A stretch of 12,015 nt of DNA, taken from positions 17,376 to 29,390 of the forward strand of contig HF998475.1 in the NCBI GenBank assembly GCA_000433775.1. The letters are read 5' to 3'. How positions within the stretch are numbered: position 1 is the stretch's first letter; every line of letters starts with the position of its first letter. The position numbers were made by a program, and so were the translations under genes. Below the pieces are notes generated by a model. The model saw only the letters and a list, made by a program, of their open reading frames with translations. It had not been told where the DNA came from and made no database searches. Below are positions 8,169 to 12,015 of this stretch, one piece after another. This DNA comes from Corallococcus sp. CAG:1435. Its GTDB lineage: Bacteria; Bacillota; Clostridia; Christensenellales; CAG-314.

Positions 8169-8855
8169 TTACTGTTGTTGCGACTGTCCCAAAAGCAAAC
8201 CGCCTTGCAGGAAAGTGTCGGGAACTTTGCCCACTATTACCGTTTCGCACACCAGAATGGGCGTTTCTATTTGCACCACCTGATGTGAAGAAGGAATTAT
8301 CACGTCCACGGTACTGCTCACGTTGAGGTAAATTCGGTGCAAAGTCTGATTTATTCCCGCCGTTTCAAAGTGAGAAACAAAGGAACATTGCACCGTTCCG
8401 ACAGGGTCAATCACAATGTTGACGTCAGGTCCCAGTTGGCTCAGCAACGGTATTCCCGACAATGTACCCAAAGGAATGGAAATTGCCTGTTGAAAAAGCG
8501 TGTTTATTTTGCCTTGCGTAACAATGGATGCGTTGCGTGCAAGTTGATTCACCGAATTGCTGTTTGCGGTAATAAGCACTACTTCGTTTTGACTGTTTTT
8601 TTCGACGGTAACAAAATCGGCGTAATCCACCCCCTGCAATACGGAAAGCACCGCTTCGTTTACAGCCTGTGTCGTTTGCGCCTTCACCTGAACTTGCGCA
8701 ATATCAAGTATTGTGGGCGTCATAGATTTCCAATACACCCACAAGGCTATCGCCAAGGCAACAATCACCATTGCCATGAAAATGGCGACGATTTTTTGCA
8801 CGATTTTGCGCCGTCTTTTCAGTTTTGCCGCTTTGTCAACTACTATGTAACGCAT
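8169..8855 (-). CDS. yunB: Sporulation protein YunB
   Basis: A 228-residue YunB-family protein. A basic N-terminus (KLKRRRK) is followed by one transmembrane segment at about residues 22-41, so the rest is predicted to lie outside the cytoplasm. The diagnostic central part reads IPLGTLSGIPLLSQLGP, then DPVGTVQCSFVSHFETAGIN, QTLHRIYLNV, and near the C-terminus CETVIVGKVPDTF, all close to the family pattern. In Bacillus subtilis yunB belongs to the mother-cell sporulation programme and is needed for normal spore formation; its biochemical role is unknown. The length is slightly below the B. subtilis protein. AAAAAGG precedes the ATG as a modest ribosome binding site. It lies 231 bases after spoVAE, so it probably has its own promoter, though I could not identify one with confidence (TATAAT at 8879-8874 lies very close to the start codon). 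Confidence 0.93.
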   Translation of the reverse strand: MRYIVVDKAAKLKRRRKIVQKIVAIFMAMVIVALAIALWVYWKSMTPTILDIAQVQVKAQTTQAVNEAVLSVLQGVDYADFVTVEKNSQNEVVLITANSNSVNQLARNASIVTQGKINTLFQQAISIPLGTLSGIPLLSQLGPDVNIVIDPVGTVQCSFVSHFETAGINQTLHRIYLNVSSTVDVIIPSSHQVVQIETPILVCETVIVGKVPDTFLQGGLLLGQSQQQ

Positions 8856-9045
8856 AATATACCTTTTTGTCTAATTATATTCTCAAAAAGGCTCAAAGGT
8901 TACAATTTTTTGGCGTAAAGCAAGAGTTTTGCAAAAATTTCCCGAAAGGACACAAAACGTCCCGAAAATGCGATGCTTTATTTCGAACCCCCAAAAAAAC
9001 ATTCGCAGGCGTTTTGTAACGTAATTGTTTGTTGAAAAGGTATAC

Positions 9046-9081
9046 AAGCCAAGGCAAATAGTACACGTAAGCCAAGGCAAA
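9046..9081. repeat. Short direct repeat in the spoVAE-yunB gap
   Basis: The 13-base word AAGCCAAGGCAAA occurs twice, at 9046-9058 and 9069-9081, 23 bases apart start to start. It lies directly after the spoVAE stop. The rest of the 231-base gap (8856-9086) holds nothing I recognise; an operator or chance are both possible. Confidence 0.55.
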
Positions 9082-9086
9082 AACCT

Positions 9087-9458
9087 CTACTGCTTTTTTG
9101 TTTTGGGACGGAAAATAACTGCGACAATGTACCCCGAAACAATAGCCACGGAAACGCCCATTGCACAGGCGGCAAGTCCGCCTTTAAGTGCGCCGAAAAA
9201 GCCCTCCTCTTTGGCGGTTTGCACCGCTCCTTTGACGAGAGCGCAACCAAAACCGGAAATGGGAACGCTTGCGCCTGCGCCTGCAAATTCTATAAGTTTG
9301 CTGTACAGTCCGAACCCTTCCAAAACGGCACCGCTTATCAGAAACAGCACAAGTATTTTTCCGTTGGTTAGGTGGGTGAAATTGATTATTATTTGCCCTA
9401 TCATGCAAATTCCGCCCCCAACCAAAAAGGCTTTTATAAACATCAGAAAAGTGTCCAT
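9087..9458 (-). CDS. spoVAE: Stage V sporulation protein AE (SpoVAE)
   Basis: A 123-residue integral membrane protein of the SpoVA channel in the spore inner membrane, which takes part in uptake of Ca-dipicolinate during sporulation and its release at germination. The N-terminus MDTFLMFIKAFLVGGGICMI and the following GQIIINFTHLTNGKILVLF match the family, as do FAGAGASVPISGFG and the GYIVAVIFRPK ending; there are about four hydrophobic segments. It is homologous to SpoVAC, with which it shares the AF-VGG-IC-IGQ and FAGAG motifs. The ATG overlaps the spoVAD stop by one base (TGATG), and a GGAGG lies 10 bases upstream inside spoVAD, so the two are translationally coupled. It corresponds to the single AE (AEb-like) gene typical of clostridial spoVAC-AD-AE clusters. 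Confidence 0.95.
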   Translation of the reverse strand: MDTFLMFIKAFLVGGGICMIGQIIINFTHLTNGKILVLFLISGAVLEGFGLYSKLIEFAGAGASVPISGFGCALVKGAVQTAKEEGFFGALKGGLAACAMGVSVAIVSGYIVAVIFRPKTKKQ

Positions 9459-10459
9459 CAGATTGTTACCTCCACAAGATGCGTTACGGCAGGAATACTA
9501 TCCCCCTGAAATGAAGTTGTAGGACTCATCAAAGCGCCCGTTCCTGCCAAAAGAATTTTTTTGAATTGTTTTTTGCGCAGTTTGCTGAGAATGTAACTGT
9601 TGAATACAATTGCCGAACATGCCGCACCGCTTGCCCCTTGATAGGTTTTCTGTTCTTCGTAAAAAAGCGTTCCGCCACAGTCCACAAGTTTTTCGGAAAT
9701 GTCAAGTCCCCTTTGACGGGTGAGGTCAATCAGAATTTCACTGCCAAGTTTTCCCAAATCACCGGTGAAAATAGCGTCGTAATCGTCTACGTTTTTCATT
9801 GTATCTTCAAAAAAAGTAACGATAGTGTCGCATGCGGATGGCGCCATTGCCGCCCCCATATTGTTGGCGTCCATTATGCCGTAGTCCACCACTCTGCCTA
9901 TTGTTGCCGACGTAATTTTTGCCGTGGCGTTTTGTTTGTCGGAAGTAAGCAAAGTTGCTCCCACACCCGTTGCCGTCCATTGCGTAACAGGGGAACGCAA
10001 CACACCCAATTCCAGCGGATATCGGTACTGCCTTTCCGCCGTGGAAAAGTGGCTTCCCGCAACGCACACCACGTTGTCCAAACCCACGGACAACATTGCA
10101 CTGCCCACTATCAGCGATTCCGCAAAGGTGGCGCATGCGTTGTACAATCCCAAAAAGCCGGCATGCTGTTTGCGTGCGGCAAAGGATGCCGAGGTAATCT
10201 GATTGAGCAAATCGCCGCCGATGACGGCGTCAACGTCGTTGTTGTTGAGGTTGCACTTGCCTATCACTCCGTCAATGGCGTGTTCAAACATTTTTCGTTC
10301 CGCACGTTCGAAGGTGTTTTGCCCGAATTTGTCATCCTGCAAGGCAAAATCGAAAAAATGGCCGTACCTGCCGTCGTTTTCCTTGGGACCTACAATCGTG
10401 TAACCGTCCAAAACAAAGCAGTTTTTCAGGCTGACTGTGCGCTTTTTGTAGTACTGCAA
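9458..10459 (-). CDS. spoVAD: Stage V sporulation protein AD (SpoVAD)
   Basis: A 333-residue thiolase-fold protein; in the family it binds dipicolinic acid on the spore inner membrane and serves the SpoVA transport system. Conserved stretches are GYTIVGPKENDG (19-30), AFLGLYNACATF-like sequence with Cys109 at the position of the thiolase cysteine, AGSHFSTAERQYRYPLE (134-150), NNMGAAMAPSA (199-209), IFTGDLGKLGSEIL, and the C-terminal GTGALMSPTTSFQGDSIPAV. The length is normal. The start is TTG at 10459, one base after the spoVAC stop, chosen because a strong GGAGG (10472-10468) sits 8 bases upstream and no suitable ATG or GTG lies before the conserved N-terminus. It lies between spoVAC and spoVAE in one transcription unit, probably forespore-specific (sigma-G) by analogy with B. 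subtilis. Confidence 0.96.
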   Translation of the reverse strand: MQYYKKRTVSLKNCFVLDGYTIVGPKENDGRYGHFFDFALQDDKFGQNTFERAERKMFEHAIDGVIGKCNLNNNDVDAVIGGDLLNQITSASFAARKQHAGFLGLYNACATFAESLIVGSAMLSVGLDNVVCVAGSHFSTAERQYRYPLELGVLRSPVTQWTATGVGATLLTSDKQNATAKITSATIGRVVDYGIMDANNMGAAMAPSACDTIVTFFEDTMKNVDDYDAIFTGDLGKLGSEILIDLTRQRGLDISEKLVDCGGTLFYEEQKTYQGASGAACSAIVFNSYILSKLRKKQFKKILLAGTGALMSPTTSFQGDSIPAVTHLVEVTI

Positions 10460-10460
10460 C

Positions 10461-10934
10461 TCAAATTCCTCCGAAAATCAGCGTTATGATTGCTACTATG
10501 ACAGAAATAGTAACTCCGTTAACTATTACGGGGCCTGCAATCTGAAACATTTTTGCGCCAACGCCGTAGATGTAGCCTTCGGCACGAAATTCCAGCGCAG
10601 GCGACACCACTGCGTTGGAAAAACCCGTTATCGGTATTGTAGACCCTGCGCCGGCAAAACGTCCGATGTTGTCGTAAACGCCGAAACCTGTCAAAAGTGC
10701 CGCAATGAAGACAAGCGTTGCCGATGCAAGCACGGAGGCGTCCTGCAATTCAAACCAGATTTTGTAAAATTCTATTAGCGCCTGCCCTATTGTGCAAATG
10801 GTACCCCCCACCACAAAAGCCCAAAACATATTTTTCCAGTGGGAACTTTTCGGCATTTTGTCAAATACATATTGTTTGTAGTTTTCTTTGGAAATTTCAC
10901 TGTTGTAATTGACGGAATCTTTTTGTTTTTTCAC
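10461..10934 (-). CDS. spoVAC: Stage V sporulation protein AC (SpoVAC)
   Basis: A 157-residue membrane protein, the SpoVA channel component that in B. subtilis behaves as a mechanosensitive channel for dipicolinic acid release. A hydrophilic N-terminus (about 1-35) is followed by hydrophobic segments with FVVGGTICTIGQ (40-51), LVFIAALLTGFGVYDNIGRF (74-93), FAGAGSTIPITGFSNAV (93-109), SPALEFRAEGYIYGVGAKMF (111-130) and a final membrane helix. I chose GTG at 10934 because AAAAGG lies 7 bases upstream and the length then fits the family; the frame stays open to a TTG at 10982 (173 residues), which would add a Lys/Arg-rich extension not seen in relatives I know. First gene of spoVAC-AD-AE; its GTG overlaps the stop of a small upstream ORF. 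Confidence 0.94.
   Translation of the reverse strand: MKKQKDSVNYNSEISKENYKQYVFDKMPKSSHWKNMFWAFVVGGTICTIGQALIEFYKIWFELQDASVLASATLVFIAALLTGFGVYDNIGRFAGAGSTIPITGFSNAVVSPALEFRAEGYIYGVGAKMFQIAGPVIVNGVTISVIVAIITLIFGGI
10468..10472 (-). promoter_or_regulatory. Ribosome binding site deciding the spoVAD TTG start
   Basis: GGAGG within the last codons of spoVAC, 8 bases before TTG at 10459. It supports the non-ATG start and close coupling with spoVAC. Confidence 0.8.
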
Positions 10935-11035
10935 CTTTTCACCTTTTCTTCCACGGGATTTTGCAACTTCTGCGGCACGCAACTTTCCCTTTCATCGGCA
11001 TTAGCCCCGAATGCAGGCGGTTGTTTTGTTCTCAT
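10931..11035 (-). CDS. Possible 34-residue leader ORF before spoVAC
   Basis: An ATG at 11035 opens a 34-codon hydrophilic frame (MRTKQPPAFGANADERE at its start, VEEKVKR at its end). Its TGA overlaps the spoVAC GTG in a GTGA arrangement, the pattern of coupled genes. It has no good Shine-Dalgarno and I recognise no relative. It may be a coupling leader peptide or simply chance; another small frame (ATG at 11130, 32 codons) overlaps the same region. Confidence 0.25.
   Translation of the reverse strand: MRTKQPPAFGANADERESCVPQKLQNPVEEKVKR
10942..10947 (-). promoter_or_regulatory. Ribosome binding site deciding the spoVAC GTG start
   Basis: AAAAGG, 7 bases before GTG at 10934. It lies inside the longer TTG-started reading of the same frame, which argues for the shorter protein. 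Confidence 0.55.
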
Positions 11036-11062
11036 ACCAATGTTATTGACATTTTTTTCGAT

Positions 11063-11093
11063 AAATATGCCGTAACGCCCAAACTACCCGTCA
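11063..11093 (-). promoter_or_regulatory. Weak sigma-G-like promoter candidate for spoVAC-AD-AE
   Basis: TGACGG (11093-11088) and CATATTT (11069-11063) are 18 bases apart and loosely resemble the forespore sigma-G pattern (TGAATA and CATACTA). The spoVA operon of B. subtilis is sigma-G dependent, so a promoter between the terminator at 11192 and spoVAC is expected, but this match is partial. Confidence 0.3.
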
Positions 11094-11191
11094 ATAAGAC
11101 TTCACAACGCAGTGAAAAAGGACAGCGCATTTGTATGTTGTTTTGATGTCAATTAACGCTGAAAGTCTGTTTTGTTTGAAAACCGCAACAG

Positions 11192-11230
11192 AAAAAACAC
11201 CGCAAAAGCGTTTTTCTCTTGCGGTGTTTT
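11192..11230 (-). terminator. Intrinsic terminator after the right-edge gene
   Basis: Arms AAAACACCGCAA (11230-11219) and TTGCGGTGTTTT (11205-11194) form a 12-pair stem with a 13-base loop; in the minus direction it continues into a run of T. It sits about 70 bases after the stop codon at 11301 and separates that gene from the spoVA unit. Confidence 0.88.
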
Positions 11231-11300
11231 GTGCAAATTTTATTTTGAAATGTGTTGTGTGCGCCTAGCGTTAGTCTGGACAAACAATGTGTGCTGTGTT

Positions 11301-12015
11301 TCAGTTGATTTGAAATATATTGGTAAGTTTAATGCTTATGCCGTAGGTAGCGTCAAGATTTATTTCTCTGCCAAATTTGTCGTAGGCTGTAACGTAGACA
11401 ATAAGACAATCCTTGACGTCGCCCTGACGGAAAAGAATCTGACCGTCGGCATAGGTTACAATTTGGTTGTTTTCCGATACGGTGCCGTCGGAATAGGCGT
11501 ACTGTTCACTGTACACTATTGCCGTTGTTTTGGGCAAATTGAAGGTGCCTTGCCATGTGGTGTTTTTGTCAACAACAAACTTTCCGTTTGCCGTCGTTGC
11601 GCTGCCTTGCAAATCGGAACTGTCCAGCACCGCCACCACCGTGTTGTAGTTGTCGTCTACCGTTTGCACTTTGATTTCCAGTGAAATGTCTTCTTGACAA
11701 TTACCCACACTTATTTGCAAATCGTAATGCGACAAATCACCCACATTTCCTGTTGCATGTATTATAAATTGATTGTAGTTGCCGTTATTGTTGAATGTTA
11801 TGTTTGCATTGTCCCCCGTGCTCATTGTCGACATTTTTGTTATGGCGTAGTCTTGGCTGACACGGTAATATGTGAAGTAGACGCTTTCGCCTGCCAAACT
11901 GTCGCTGTACTGACCTGCGTGCGTGTTTTCCGCAAAGGTTTGGTTTTTCACGGCGTCCAACACACCGTCCAGCACAGCTTCGTAGTTTTTCACGTTGCGA
12001 CAAGCAATCATATCG
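11301..12015 (-). CDS. Probable exported protein of unknown function, 5' end beyond the window
   Basis: The frame is open from the right edge to a TGA at 11303-11301, with 237 codons visible. An ATG occurs at 12011, but the frame continues upstream of it, so it may be internal. The visible start reads D-M-I-A-C-R-N; MIAC resembles a lipobox (the cysteine would become the lipid-modified residue 1), which would place a signal peptide just outside the window. After a short helical stretch (YEAVLDGVLDAVKNQTF) the rest is rich in Thr, Asn, Val and Tyr with alternating polar and hydrophobic residues, suggesting beta-sandwich folds; NITFNNNGNYNQF and NKNTTWQGTF-like turns fit an extracellular protein. 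Two cysteines (in VGNCQED and VKDCLIV) lie in the beta part. I do not recognise a family. It ends in its own terminator, so it is not part of the spoVA unit. Confidence 0.75.
   Translation of the reverse strand, partial: DMIACRNVKNYEAVLDGVLDAVKNQTFAENTHAGQYSDSLAGESVYFTYYRVSQDYAITKMSTMSTGDNANITFNNNGNYNQFIIHATGNVGDLSHYDLQISVGNCQEDISLEIKVQTVDDNYNTVVAVLDSSDLQGSATTANGKFVVDKNTTWQGTFNLPKTTAIVYSEQYAYSDGTVSENNQIVTYADGQILFRQGDVKDCLIVYVTAYDKFGREINLDATYGISIKLTNIFQIN

Noticed and set aside
8893..9075. Minus-strand 60-codon frame with a short hydrophobic stretch after spoVAE
   Set aside because: No proper start codon or ribosome binding site, and no similarity to a known small membrane protein.
9566..10489. 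Plus-strand frame (307 codons) opposite spoVAD
   Set aside because: It is the complement of a clear SpoVAD sequence and has no ribosome binding site.

Overview
The window looks like an ordinary chromosomal segment of an endospore-forming Bacillota, most likely a clostridial lineage. The evidence is a T-box leader controlling pheST, the sporulation genes spoVAC, spoVAD, spoVAE and yunB, a MutS2-type protein, and AGGAG-like ribosome binding sites. I cannot place it to genus. Every convincing gene lies on the minus strand, so transcription runs from high to low coordinates.

Read in transcription order (right to left), the layout is as follows. At 12015-11301 lies the 3' part of a beta-rich, apparently secreted or lipid-anchored protein of unknown function, closed by a strong intrinsic terminator at 11192-11230. 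About 260 bases of leader follow, with a weak forespore-type promoter candidate and a 34-codon leader ORF. Next is the tightly overlapping cluster spoVAC (10934-10461), spoVAD (10459-9458) and spoVAE (9458-9087), which moves dipicolinic acid into the forespore and out again at germination. After a 231-base gap comes yunB (8855-8169), another sporulation gene. A roughly 600-base stretch (8168-7561) has no recognisable gene but carries a promoter-like pair and an intrinsic terminator about 350 bases apart, the outline of a possible unannotated small transcript.

A good sigma-A promoter (7583-7555) then starts the phenylalanine operon: a T-box riboswitch leader, pheS, pheT, a U32-family protein related to RNA hydroxylation factors, and mutS2, which runs off the left edge after 540 codons. 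Spacing within this operon is 12, 0 and 21 bases, with no terminator visible between genes, so all four are probably controlled by the charging state of tRNA-Phe.

I found no mobile element, CRISPR array, tRNA or rRNA, and no clearly new system. The points most worth checking are the candidate transcript upstream of the phe operon, the apparent UUU (not UUC) specifier of the T-box, the leader ORF overlapping the spoVAC start, and the unknown exported protein at the right edge.
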